DNA from: Pyrrhosoma nymphula
Taxonomy: Eukaryota > Arthropoda > Insecta > Odonata > Coenagrionidae
Direction of reading: 5' to 3'
DNA length: 64,000 bases
Assembly: GCA_963573305.1 (NCBI GenBank)
Contig: OY754328.1
Location: forward strand, 45,251,822-45,315,821
Position 1 is the stretch's first letter, and every line of letters begins with the position of its first letter. The notes beneath the pieces are model-generated. The model was not told where the DNA came from. It saw only the letters and a list, made by a program, of their open reading frames with translations, and did no database searches. This document shows, one piece after another, positions 34,561 through 45,250 of the stretch. The position numbers and the translations under genes were made by a program.

Positions 34561-36580
34561 GGGGCGAGAGTTGAGTGAGAGCAGAGTTGAAGGGAGGCCA
34601 TGGAATCACCGAATGCGCTTTCGCCCCTTTCCTCTGCGCTTGCCGAACTAACTCCACATGATGATACAAATTGCGCCAGTCGAGGTTTTGCGGTTGGACG
34701 AAATATTTTTGGCCCCAAATATTTACCTCCTGCGAGATTTCCATGCAAGGACTGCCGAGGTTAGCGCAGAACGGAACGCGTAGTACTTGGCAGGAGAGCA
34801 CTGCAGTACACATCAAGGACGACAAATGGAGTGACGTACGCAGGAGAAACATCTCGTGATAACCCGGTAGGCAGCACACCGCAAGCATACGACGCATGGT
34901 CGTAAAAATTGTACAAATTCGTACAAACCACTTACTTAAAAGGTGAGATATTCACCGCAAATTAAATGAAAACTCGACAGTCTTCATGTTTGACGCTATA
35001 GATGATAATCATCGTATTTGATACCATCATGGATGCGATTATCGAAGTTATTTTGTTCTTAAGTGGACGCCGGCGAACTTAAACAATGTTCTCGATCTGT
35101 TTGCGCCATCGAGTGCGCATGGTGAGAAAAAACTGAAGAGCGACTGCGTAATTGTGTCGTAAAGTTAGCGCACACGAAGGCGCTCTATATTTACGGGGCG
35201 AGAGAATCACCGATAGCTGAGGGAACTGAAAAGCACCAAGCGCATCCAATTGTGACGTGAATGTCCGTTCGCGAAGGCGGAAAACTGCGAGTGGATACCC
35301 AGAGAATGTTGCTTCGCACTCGAGGAGGCCGACACAGTGCATCAAAGGTCACTGCGTGTGGTGCACTCGCTCCACAGAGTCGGTGCTCGCTCGGCTAAGA
35401 AGCGACGTCCATTCGCGATTATGACGATCGCCAAGATTCCGAGAGGAAAGAAGGGGAAGTCCGTCGGAATGAGCAATTGAAGCTCTCAAGGATCCACCAG
35501 TCTTTGGACAGTTTCCCCTCTGCGGACTGTTTACCCTCCGGACTTAGCCGAAGGACTTAGCGCGGATGAACGACATGTGCGCCAACGACGGCCAAAATGC
35601 CTACGACTACAAAATGCAGCGACTACTGCCAGCGACTTCTGCCACGACTTCTGCCACACCGTCCGCCACACCGTCCGCCACACCGTCCGCCACACCGTTC
35701 GCCGCACCGTTCCCTCACCAGGTCCAGCATCGTTTATATATCCAGTAAAGTGAGGAAGGATACCAAAAATGCGGTCATCCTGACCAAGGCACAAAGGCTG
35801 TGATCCTGTATTCTGCGGCCGAAGCCAGAAAACAGTTCCTGGCGCACCAATTAAAAACTGCCACCCTATCTATCAACCATCCCATTATTTCCTCCCCTCC
35901 AAGGCTACCAATCGCCAACCTCCTGACCTTATCCATTCCACCTTCGTCCTTGTCGACAGACCCCCTCCTCAGCTGACTCATGGCTGAGCTCGCCCTCTAT
36001 TGCTTCCGAGACGGCGACCGGGTAACACCGTTGTGTGAGCCTGCTGATTTAGTCATTTTGTACTTAAGAGAGAAGCTCAACCTCTCGTACTTGTAACTAT
36101 ACTTAAATTATTTTCCGCCTGGAAACTCTCATTACGGTCGCCTGGCACTCGACCTATGGTTAAATTGTTTGTAACTGGGTTGGTTCTATTTGTGATTTGT
36201 GAAATATATTGATAAGTTAAGTTATTGATTGATAATACTTGTGTTTCGTTCGTTTTTCTCATTTATCTCAACCGAGCTTGGAAAGAGTTTGTGTTTTTTT
36301 TTCGAGTGTTATCGGCGAGAAAATCTACTCCCTTCTCCCCATAGCGCTTCAAACTTGCCTAAAATGGCCATGGTTGAATACGTCGATAAGGTCGAAGGGC
36401 AAAGTGATCACAAGGAAGGTTTTGTGACTTCAAAAACAAGAGCAGAGTCCATACTAAAACGAAAAAAAGTTAATTAATTCGAAAAATGTGATACCCCAAA
36501 ATTCGTGTGCACAATTAAAGAAAGCTACATTCACGGCATTCCTAGGTGTTGTGCAAACACACCAAAGTAGCGAGAAAGAA
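34561..36580. other. Noncoding with a 12-bp tandem repeat
   Basis: No gene seen. It contains the tandem repeat at 35653-35712 and otherwise short unconserved open frames. Confidence 0.45.
35653..35712. repeat. 12-bp tandem repeat, five units
   Basis: Five consecutive gccacaccgtcc-type units (the last two carry small changes), preceded by two related gccacgacttct units. In the frame ending near 35748 it encodes a repeated Ala-Thr-Pro-Ser, but that ORF has no conserved flanks. Confidence 0.85.
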
Positions 36581-36690
36581 CTGGTGCTTTCCTGCCGAAT
36601 CTGTTGAATTGTGGTTTCTCGGGATTCCAACCGGGTGAGAGGTCCGACGTCTCGAAGTTCGACACGGCCCTTCGTCATCATCAGGTATTC
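36581..36690 (+). repeat. Solo Penelope-like terminal repeat
   Basis: Shares with 32443-32550 and 44867-44975 the order gctttcc(c/t)ggcg/ctgccgaa, ttctcggg..tccaaccgggtgag, ccgacgt.tcg and a catcatcagg end. On the minus strand it holds CUGAUGA (36684-36678) and GAGA in place of GAAA (36653-36650) before GUC (36648-36646), a degenerate hammerhead. No ORF flanks it, so it is a solo or residual terminal repeat. Confidence 0.65.
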
Positions 36691-38561
36691 TCATCTTCTC
36701 TCCCTGAAATGACGAAGGGCCGTCCGTGTTGGACCGCGAAACTTCAGCATGTTTCCATATTTACTCTTCGGTACCCACGTTCACGTACTTGGCAGAGAGC
36801 TACTTAAGTAATAAGCGACCGTTTTAGGCAAGTATAGGCAGATAATTTCTATATAAATATCTTCCAAATATAGTCCACTCATCCCGACATAAAAATCCCC
36901 GTGTCACTCGGTGTCATGTGATTTTTTATCCAACAGTATTACAAAATTTGTTAGAAATGTAGGTTGCTTTACTCGATCTCCTCCAACGAATACCATAATC
37001 GCTGATAGATTGAAAATAACTTTTTCCGATAGTGCAATGTCCATATTGACATGGTCTACAGTAATTTTTCCATTTTTAGTTACGCGATATTGAAAAAATT
37101 AGAGAGATGCATTTTTCGAAAAAAATAAATAAACACGCGTTTTCATTTAATATGGTGTTACTAAGAAGCAATTTACAGAGTGTAAGAATTTATTCAATGT
37201 AAAATTAAGCATTCAGCATGACTCCCAAGACATTATACTACATGAACCGCATGTTCAAAGCGAGTTTCTAGAAAGTCGCAAACATTACTAATGTTCGCCT
37301 TTTTCCGACTGTCCGACGGTGCGTAGTATAATAATTAACGAAGTAGAGTTTCATTTTGGCTGCGTAAGGGCGATGAAAACGAATAGTCTACCTATGAATG
37401 CCGAAGATTTTTTCCAATTACATTGGAGAACAAAAGAACTTTTACATTTAATGAGATAATCAAAGCCTTAAAGATGTAGGGATAGAAAAACTTTTTATCG
37501 TATTTTATTTTTGCTACCTTTAGATTTTTTTAAATCTATTGTTTGCAAAGAAAGATTTTCCATGATTTCTAATTTTCATGCATCTAGGGTTATAGATTTA
37601 GCTATTGATTAACATTGGCTCTAATCGCCGAGAAAGTCTGTAGGGACTTCATAAAAATGTTCATTTTGAATTTGTGAAAAAAACAGCTGAAATATTTTGT
37701 ATTCGATTACATTCAGGTAAAACTTGTGTGAATCGTATGCCGAAGAGATGATATATTGGGCAAATTGGGTAAATTTAATATAGTTCATGTAAGAGGAAGG
37801 TGACTAAATATCGTGCACATTAATTTATCTATAAAATGACAAAACCATTGCAAGTGGAATTGTAGAATGAGTATAGTTTTGCAGAATGTGTGGCGTATTA
37901 TTACCTCCAATGTATAAATTTTCATTATAAAATAATTATTTTATCGAAAATTCACGATAAATATAGAATCAAAATATAGAATAGAGATGAATAGAATCAA
38001 AGAATTAAAGAATCCCTGAGGATTCTTTATTTCTTTGATTCTATGTAGTGAGTCTTATGATACTTCATAATGTTCACAGTCAGTTTTTAAGAAAGGTGTT
38101 GAGGGTTCAGCTTGTTATTTCATCGATACGAAAATAAGATTATTGCCCATACCCGCACCAAGGTTAATCTTGTAGTCTTTATTCCTAAATATCTCTATCT
38201 CTAACAGTTAATAAATTGGAATCGTCTTCGAACTCTAGGAATTTTCCTAGTGCATCTTCTTCACCGATGAATAATTACAAATGATTTTTACGCGTGGCTA
38301 TTTTAGTTTCAGAACAAATTTAGTACCTATTGCTCTTTTGTTATATCTTAATCCCAGACCATGAATTGCCAGTCTAACCGTATTTGTTCTCTTATATAAA
38401 GCATTTCAATCTTCAAGAAATATCATGTTTTCCTCCACTGCGATATTGTTTATATCTCCTGTCTATTCCGTCGCACATGGATTAAAATTCGTTTCTTTCA
38501 TTATGCGATGTGAGCAAGTGTTCTCGCACCACAAACATGTACCTGTTATTATCATAATTTT
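36691..38561. other. Noncoding, no gene seen
   Basis: AT-rich throughout. The only structured item is the hairpin at 37991-38044. Confidence 0.5.
37991..38044. repeat. 25-bp hairpin with 4-nt loop
   Basis: Arms 37991-38015 and 38020-38044 are reverse complements with a single mismatch, around the loop ctga. The stem is A+T-rich (atagaatcaaag...). It could be a small palindrome, the relic of a foldback element, or a miRNA-like hairpin. Confidence 0.8.
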
Positions 38562-38762
38562 CGGCCTCGGTGGCGGCGGGTTAACGTCCTCTCCTGCTAA
38601 CCCAAAGGTCGCGGGTTCGAATCCCGCCTGGAGAGGATTTTTCACTTTCCAGGACATGGTTGTTTGTGCTTGTCCACTGTTGATTGTTACTACTACCCCG
38701 TTGTAAAGGCCATAAGTGGTTTTCGGTGGTAATTAATAATAAAAAAAATAAATAAAAATAAA
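38562..38762 (+). repeat. tRNA-derived SINE
   Basis: The head has an A-box-like cggtggcggcgggttaacg, a B-box ggttcgaatcc (38614-38624) and gcccgcctggagagg. The body follows with ccaggacatgg and tgtgcttgtcc, and an A-rich aataaataaaaataaa tail ends near 38762. Same family as 14545-14665; this copy is the more complete. Confidence 0.8.
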
Positions 38763-38837
38763 GCGATGTAATAGTTTAAGATAGGTATATAAGGGAGTAA
38801 AAATCTTCTAAGATCTTCTACTACCGCCAAGAAAAGT

Positions 38838-39430
38838 AAATGCAATCCGAAGGATGCAATCGACCTCTTGTTAGTCTGAAGGAGATGCTTGAGGTGGAGC
38901 CCGTGCTCAGTGCACCAGACTTCTCAAGGGAATCAGCGTTGCAGAAGGACGTTTTGAAACTGGGAATAGGAATGATCCTGAGTCAATCGAATGATCAAAG
39001 CCAAGATCACCCAATCTTTTTTATCTAAGAAAAACGTCCTACGAAACCTTAGATAAGTTTTGCACGATTGAGAAGGGGTAAGCTGCTATAGTCTGGAGCT
39101 GGAAAATCTTCAAGTCTACTCAACATGGTCCCCGTCCGTTGAAGATTGTTTCGGATCACAACCCCTCCCGATGGTCAGATCCAACAGCATAAAGTAAACC
39201 AAGGCTTTTGAAATAGTTATGGATACTCCATCAGTATGACTTTCAAATTGTGAACAGGCCTTGGGCAGGTCATCATTAAAACTCGATATGTTGGAATTCA
39301 GGAGCGAATCGTCAGAGTGTGACCTCATTTGGCGAGCGGTACTCCTGGCTATGGCCGAAATTTTGGGCTGCGATGTCATTACTGTATCATCACCGAACGT
39401 GATTTTTCGACGGAAGTAGTATAATGTAAC
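38838..39430 (+). mobile_element. Ty3/gypsy RT-RNase H remnant
   Basis: Frame at 38840-39028 reads LKEMLEVEPVLSAPDFSRES, then LGIGMILSQSNDQSQDHPIF before a stop. This matches the start of the gypsy RNase H connection ('Lk..L...PvL..pDfs..f.Lq.DAS..GiGavLsQ....HPi.f'). Here the catalytic Asp region is altered (QKDV). Downstream in other frames there are fragments of the 'YsTiEkE' and 'TDH.PL' stretches. Many stops; dead fragment without LTRs. Confidence 0.65.
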
Positions 39431-39989
39431 CATTGAGTAAGCATATGACTACTCTATGCCATGACATATCATCGCAGTGAAAATACTTTTCTAATAATTT
39501 TTAACTTGTTATAGTTACTTTTATTTTTATTTGATTAATACAATCGTGCTTGTATTTTAATTTGATTTTGCTTAAAGCTTTTTTTATTGGCCGCGAAGTG
39601 GTTGTTGAAAAAGGAGTATTGTTGCAAAATTGGAGATGACAAGAAGGTGTTTACGGGAAAGCTCCTGGAAAACTGAATTTTAAGGCCAATGATGTGAATA
39701 TACACGTGTGTCTTTCAGGTTTGTCTCCACGTTTGTTTCGACTTTTATTTCCGCAATCGATATTTGCCCGTCGTACATACATCAACCGGTGGAGTTAGGT
39801 GCGGTGCGATTGGTTTTTCTTTTTCCGCGTTTCCCAATTCCAAAATAACCTTTTTAGAACTTATAGTCGCATTCATCAGGCCGCGGAAACCTTTACAAGG
39901 ACTTAAAGACCAATAAATTGAAACAAAATGAAAATGCGTATTTATTAAAAATTGCCCGACGCTACAGGGCCCTTCGACTCTGCCATTCG
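39431..39989. other. Noncoding, no gene seen
   Basis: AT-rich. A cctgatgaatgcgact word readable on the minus strand near 39875-39890 is a possible further hammerhead-like tail but lacks GAAA. Confidence 0.4.
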
Positions 39990-40300
39990 CTTAGAAGTTT
40001 GTAGCGGTGGAAGGAATCGAGCGTACCCTTGGGGGAACAATATACGAAACGCACTTGTCCAGACTAAAAATTGTGCAAAATAAAATTCTACGTACCATAA
40101 ACGCCCGGTGGTTCAGCAGAAACGACGACATCCGAAACAGTTTGCAAATTCCTGCACTAGAAATCCATATCCCTTACCTGACAAAATCATGTTCAAACTC
40201 CCTTGGAAACCTCCGAAATCCTACCCTTGACTCCCTCTGGTGCTATGTAGAAAATCCTCACTTCAAACATCAAAGACCAAAAATATCCCTAACCACTCCG
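39990..40300 (+). mobile_element. Jockey-type LINE C-terminal fragment
   Basis: Open frame reading TLGGTIYETHLSRLKIVQNK, ILRTINARWFSRNDDIRNSL and QIPALEIHIPYLTK. 'L..vQNk.LR.i..a.WfvRN..ih.dL.ip.l...i' is the hallmark of the jockey-clade ORF2 C-terminus. It stops at the TAA that begins the TAA repeat into which the Dong-like element is inserted. RT domain absent. Confidence 0.8.
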
Positions 40301-40315
40301 TAATAATAATAATAT

Positions 40316-40376
40316 GGGTACGAAAATGAAAAAAATGGTTGCGTACCTGGTAACGGATTTTGCCGGCTAATGGTGG
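40316..40376 (+). ncRNA. Degenerate HDV-like ribozyme at element 5' end
   Basis: P1: GGGTACG (40316-40322) pairs with CGTACCT (40342-40348) as 7 bp with a G.U at the first position. GG (40349-40350) is in the P1.1 position. P4: CGG.....CCG (40354-40365). J4/2: GCTAA (40366-40370) with the C in the catalytic position. P2 3' strand TGGTGG (40371-40376) remains, but the 5' strand and P3 are replaced by an A-rich stretch (40323-40341), so P2 cannot form. Confidence 0.55.
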
Positions 40377-41340
40377 ACGTCTGCGTGTGGGGCTAACCAC
40401 CCCACACGCAGTAAAACTGGTTCCAAGGAAAGATACCAGAAATGCCACCCACAACCGGTCCTTCTCGGATGGGGGCCCTAGTTGTGTTGGGATTGGTAAT
40501 AATAATACCACCGTTACGGGAGCTCGGATGCAGTGGATAGAAGCCCTAAGGGGCGACCTCCTCGCATGCCATGCTGCCAGCGAGCCCGATCGCAGGTGGT
40601 ATATGGCAAGGATGCACTCTTTGCGGAGTGAGATGCATGCAGAACACGACCATCTATCGCAGCAGAATCTGCGCGATTATGCCAACCACCTGCGAAAAAA
40701 GGAAACTCTCCACGTACTACCAGTTCAGAGGAATACACCACCGGCCAGACCACCCTCCCCGACACAGGCAGCCTAGCTCAACCGCCTGGGGCGAGTACGG
40801 CATTCATGTTAGAGTCTCTGCCATATAGGAAGGAAGCTGGTCAGGCCTTCTCTGAACTACGATCGCGGCTATTGAGCGCAGTTATATATGATTAAGGACA
40901 CACTAGGCAGAGAGACGTCCACCAAAAGATCTCTCTGCGGGGTAACCACCTGCCCCAGTTGAATGGCCTTATCAACGAAATCCTGACAGATACGTCGGAC
41001 CTTTGTACGGTCAATTGCGTGGTCTACGCTTCTGCCAAAATTATTGCTCACTCCCAAAAGAACGCTCCTTGGGAGGAAAAAGCAGCAAAGACGCTGAAAC
41101 AGTTGGAGGCCAAGATCACGCAGGCGAGACGACAGGCGTCGAGAATCCAGGGTGTGATAGAATACATCGTATCTGGGCGAACTTTCACTCCCAAAGTTCG
41201 GCGCATAGCGCGCAGTCTCCGATACAACCATCATACACTGACTAAAAGCGTGGTGCTTAATATTAACAACACGCGGTCGACAAAGTACGAGCACTCACCA
41301 CTGCCCGGAAAAAACTCCTCAAGAGGAGTAGGGCCGTGAG
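40377..41340 (+). pseudogene. Dong-like ORF, N-terminal part
   Basis: Follows the ribozyme without an obvious ATG. The frame reads the MPANGG-type start from a TTG at 40360, then KDTRNATHNRSFSDGG, then WYMARMHSLRSEMH. A perfect 12-bp hairpin (40381-40392 with 40400-40411) sits in its first codons. The second block (40959-41339) reads GLINEILTDTSDLCTVNCVV and ARRQASRIQGVIEY, typical of the conserved region before RT in R4-type elements. The frame changes around 40780-40960, so at least one indel is present. Confidence 0.65.
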
Positions 41341-41439
41341 GGAAAATTCCACCTTTCTCCTTCACCTGCCCCGTCTCTTTCGACCACCTCCGCCTGTCGT
41401 CAAATGACCGCCACCCGTCCAAGAGGTTGAACGTTTCTG

Positions 41440-42770
41440 GAAGGAAGTCTACGAAACGGCGAAGCCATTCAACGGAGACACTCCGCCCATAGGCCTCTTT
41501 AAAGAGGTATGTGACCACCACCTACAAGATGTGGATGGACCTCTTTCATTCACCGAAAGTGGAGTGAAGAAGGCCTTCTCTGGCAAGAAGAATTTCTCGG
41601 CTCCAGGAATGGATGCCGTGAATAACTTCTGGTGGAAGAAGTTTACTTCCACCCACCAACACTTCACCAGAAACTTCACGTCCTTTCTAAATGTTAAAGA
41701 ACCAATTCCACCTTGGCTGACTAAGGGACGCACGGTTCTGATACCTAAGAAGGGAGACTTGTCCATTCCAAAGAACTACCGCCACATAACCTGACTCAAC
41801 ACTGTAATTAAGGCGTTCACCTCGATCTTGAGCGACATTATCCTCCTCCACGTCCAGCCTGTGTGAGAGGAGGTGTACGAGCAGAAGGGCTCAAAGCTGT
41901 GAATCGCGGAATGCAAGAACAACCTGCTCATTGATAGGTGCGTATGCCAGCATGCCATCCGGCATAAGCGAAACCTATCAATGGCCTGGGTGGACTACAA
42001 GAAGGCTTTTGATACAACTTCGCATGAACTTTTGATCGCCATGCTGAATTTGATGAAAGTCCACCCAGAGGTATTGTCTTGCATCAAACGCCTGTTACCA
42101 CTTTGGAAAACGCGCTTTGTTCTGACCTCAGGCAAGCGGTCAGTTTCCACAGAGCTGGTAACATATCACCGCGGCGTTTTTCAAGGCAACAGCTTGAGCC
42201 CCTTACTGTTTTGTATTTCCCTCCTGCCCTGTCCCTGAGGCTGAGACGAGGTAGAGGAAACATGTGCGGTGTTCCAGGTGACAGGAAGCATAAGGTCACC
42301 TATTTGTTCTACATGGATGACCTGAAGCTTTACGTTTCTAATGCGAAAGACCTTCGCACTGCCCTGGACTCTGTACTGGAATACGGTGAGGCTATAGGGA
42401 TGAAGTTCGGATTGTACAAGTGTGACCATCCACCTGGCAAGAGGAAGATTTTCGGAGATCAAGGAAGACGTTTAAATTGTTGACGGGAGCGTCATTCGTC
42501 ACCTCGAGAACGATGATAGCTATGAATACCTCGGCGTCCCCCAACGCCGAATGCAGGAGGTTGCAACAGTGAAGGAAAGGCTCACCGCCAAATACAGACA
42601 GACTCTCAGGAACATCTGGAGTTCTGAGCTGTCTGACAAGAACAAGGTTCTTTCCACGAACATGTTCGCGGTTCCTACACTGATGTATACCTTCGAATCC
42701 ATGAAGTGGAACGTCAAAGAGTTGCAAAACCTCGATAGGGGAACGAGGAAGATGATGACTATCTATTGAA
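41440..42770 (+). pseudogene. Dong-like reverse transcriptase domain
   Basis: In order: SAPGMDAVNNFWWKKF and IPPWLTKGRTVLIPKKGD (RT fingers, 41580-41780), motif A MAWVDYKKAFDTTSHE (41981), motif B VFQGNSLSPLLFC (about 42180), motif C FYMDDLKLYV (about 42306-42335). The catalytic box is YMDD, as in R2/R4-type elements, not YADD. Three in-frame stops, all TGA, lie at about 41792, 41862 and 41900, and motif C is in another frame than A and B (+1 shift near 42220). The spacing otherwise agrees with an R4-clade RT. Not functional as read. Confidence 0.85.
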
Positions 42771-42799
42771 GTCTTCATTCGAAATCATCCGTCGCCAGA

Positions 42800-43609
42800 T
42801 TGTATCTCCCTTGCAATGTAGGTGGTAGAGGACTATTGAGTCTGGAGTGTCTCCACAACAGAGTTGTTCTGGGTACAGCATGCCGAGTGTTGAAAAGCAG
42901 GGACTCCCTGCTCAATCTCGTGAGAGAGCACGAGAGTGCGGGAGCAGGGGCGTTTCTCTTCCAGGCGGCAAAGAGGGCAGCGGATGAAACCGGTCTTGAC
43001 TTCGACCCGCCATCCGACGATAGGGACAATGACACGACCATCTTGTCATTGAAGGCAGACGTCAAGCTCCAAATAAAAAAAGCTGAGCAGAAGGTCTTGC
43101 TCAAGGCACATACCGATAATCCCTTGCATGGATGTTTCTATCGATACATCGAAAAGCATGGATTTTCGAAGGAGCTGACTTTTGCCTTCCTACGCTCCGC
43201 CGGTCTGAAGTCTGAGACTGAGGGTTTTGTACTCGCGTGCCAGGATGGTGTCATAAACACACTCGTGTACCGCCGAATTATATTCAAGGCGGAGGTCGCG
43301 GACACGAGATGCAGGGCGTGCCGAACCCAGCCCGAGAATTTGAGTCACCTTCTCTCTGGCTGTAGTTATTACGCCAGATCAGCGTATTTAGCTCGGAACA
43401 ACGCGGCCCTGCGGGTGTTATACTTTCACCTTCGACACTATTATGGCATCGACGAAACGCCTGTGCTGCCCTATGCCCCTGGAGATATTGAGTCCGTCTT
43501 GGAGAACGATAAATGCACCATCTGGTGGAATGACTCCTCCACCACCAGGCAGTTGGAGGCGAACAAGCCTGATATCGTTCTCCCTGACCACGTCGATCGT
43601 GCAGTATAA
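42800..43609 (+). pseudogene. Dong-like C-terminal zinc finger and restriction-like endonuclease
   Basis: A 270-codon open frame. Near its end it has the zinc knuckle CRACRTQPENLSHLLSGC (C-x2-C-x7-H-x4-C) and, about 60 residues later, ANKPDIVLPDH. CCHC followed by PD...(D/E).K is the restriction-like nuclease layout of R2/R4 elements. The PD motif is present, but the expected downstream 'D/E-x-K'-type strand is not seen before the stop at 43607-43609. The nuclease is truncated or frameshifted. The middle part contains the KHGFSKELTFAFLRSAGLKS segment common to these proteins. Confidence 0.75.
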
Positions 43610-43640
43610 TACATTACCGTTTTACACAGTTTTGACTTGT

Positions 43641-44866
43641 GGAACGGAATTTCGAGGTATATTTCTGAAAGGTGGTGCAAGGATTAATATTCCCTGGAAT
43701 AACTGAGAGAGGGAAACCCAGGATAAGGTGGAGGGGTTGTTTCAGAAGTAAAATGGAGGAATCTCGTTAAATACCTAAAAATATCATAATATTTTCTAAT
43801 GAGAAGCAGTCTCCTTTCCATCTATTGAGGTTTTAATTAATTCATGGCCTCCACCAAATATATTTTCTAAACATCCTTTTAAAGGAGAGAGCTAGTTATT
43901 TGTATTAATTTTGCGTTTAAACTTGAAATAATACAGTTAATCGATCAATAGAGAAAAATATGTTGCAAAAATTAAATGTATTGATATTTTGGTCGAAGAA
44001 TGAAACTTGTAACTCAATTATTTCCTATTTCAATGAAAGAAAGAAAATTACTCTTCAGAAATACTACTTACAACGTATATGCATAGAAAATCATACTAGC
44101 AAATGAATAGTTGTTCGTATTTACTTCAATAGAGTTAACTTGGCCAGCTAGCAAGTAAAGACGACCAGCAAAGGAGGGAGGAGAAAGTTATGGGATGATT
44201 TATCGGCACACATTTCCATTTTCTTTTATTATTTCCGAAGAGAAATAATTGCATAAAACCAGAAATAATTGCATTTTTAACGCAACTAAGGGTGGCATAG
44301 ATACACAGGATAAAATGTGTTGTAGCTACTTATCCAGCTGAAGGACAAGGAGGAGGCTAATGGCAGTGTTTTTCAGGATATTAGATATTTTTTCTGTCAA
44401 CTATTTTGTACTTCGGCAGTATGCAAAAGACAAAAAAGGTAGGACAAGATATAATTTTATTACATCGATAGCTGCAGAGCTAGTAAGGCCCCACTCGAGA
44501 AGGAGAATGTCCAATCCTGGACTCCCATGACAGGTACGAGGGCAGTTTCTCCATTTACCGTTGGAAGAGGCAGAAGAGACTGAAAGGTTCGATAAGCCGA
44601 CGGCATGAAGAATATGCCCTTCATAAAAAAAAACGAAAAACCCCTTTCTAATTGTTAAGACTGTGCCAAAATGGAGGTGTGAGAAAGGCAGAAGTGAGAA
44701 AATCGTAAGAAAGACATGAATGCCACGCCAAGATGAAAAAAAACTCAGTACAGATGTGCCCACAGATGATCATTTAATAATTGGAAAATACAAATTGTCT
44801 GCAACCACAAAGGAAGCGTTCAGGAATGCATTCATGGATTTTAAAAGAAGAGCATTAGTAAGATTT
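43641..44866. other. Noncoding, no gene seen
   Basis: AT-rich. A short 'RGKPRIRWRGCF'-like reading at about 43710-43745 may be another LINE crumb but is too short to call. Confidence 0.4.
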
Positions 44867-45250
44867 CACGCTTTCCCGGCGAATTGCAGTGATGAACTCT
44901 TCTCGGGCTCTACACCGGGTGAGTGAGTGAAATGTTGCCGACGTTTCGGGTAGCGACTCGTTACCCATCTTCAAGGCAAATGTCACGTAACGAAACTGTC
45001 CGTTGGTTTTATACGGACGGTGGCGACACCATTCACAGACTAATGGCTAATTTAAGGGATCGTCTCGTGAGAGCGAAGGACCCAGTTGACCTCATGACTC
45101 CGGGGGTCTATAAAATACCCTGTGAATGTGGCGAGGTCTATGTGGGAGAGACTGGTCGAACGATTTCCACTCGACTGAAGGAACACCGAAGACATTTTCG
45201 ACTCGGAGAACCGGAGAAATCAGCGTTGGTTGGTTGGTTGGTTGTAAGAG
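44867..45250 (+). mobile_element. Internally deleted Penelope-like element: terminal repeat joined to GIY-YIG nuclease
   Basis: The terminal repeat (44867-44975) is followed by an open frame with LRDRLVRAKDPVDLMTPGVY, KIPCECGEVYVGETGR and TRLKEHRRHFRLGEPEKSAL. GVY...YVGETGR with the following Arg is the GIY-YIG nuclease core found in Penelope-like elements, preceded by the usual 'R.KD....pGVYkIpC'. The whole RT is missing. Sequence ends at a tggttggttggtt repeat (about 45225-45243) before the distal catalytic Glu region, so the nuclease is incomplete. The terminal repeat is inverted relative to the ORF when compared with the 32.5-kb copy. Confidence 0.8.
44940..44975 (-). ncRNA. Degenerate hammerhead-like core
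   Basis: On the minus strand: CUUGAAGA (diverged CUGAUGA box), a perfect GGGUA/UACCC stem II, GAAA (44947-44944), one C, then GUC (44942-44940). Stem II and GAAA are kept while the first box is degraded. Same position in the terminal repeat as the sites at 32518-32546 and 36646-36684. Confidence 0.35.

Larger units (their letters stand above)
40316..43640 (+). mobile_element. R4/Dong-like non-LTR retrotransposon, nearly full length but broken
   Basis: It begins GGGTACG immediately after a TAA repeat (40301-40314) and carries one long ORF in pieces, with restriction-like-endonuclease architecture instead of an apurinic endonuclease. Dong elements are known to insert in TAA repeats, and the second copy at 60140-60408 has the same 5' end next to TAA-rich sequence. 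Three in-frame TGA codons, at least one frameshift and a truncated endonuclease end show it is inactive. Its 5' end carries a degenerate HDV-like fold (separate entry). The 3' end is unclear; I set it near 43640. Confidence 0.8.

Noticed and set aside
35597..35803. Repeat protein with HRPP units
   Set aside because: Direct product of the 12-bp tandem repeat without conserved flanks.
39875..39890. Another hammerhead
   Set aside because: cctgatgaatg on the minus strand is not followed by GAAA within range.
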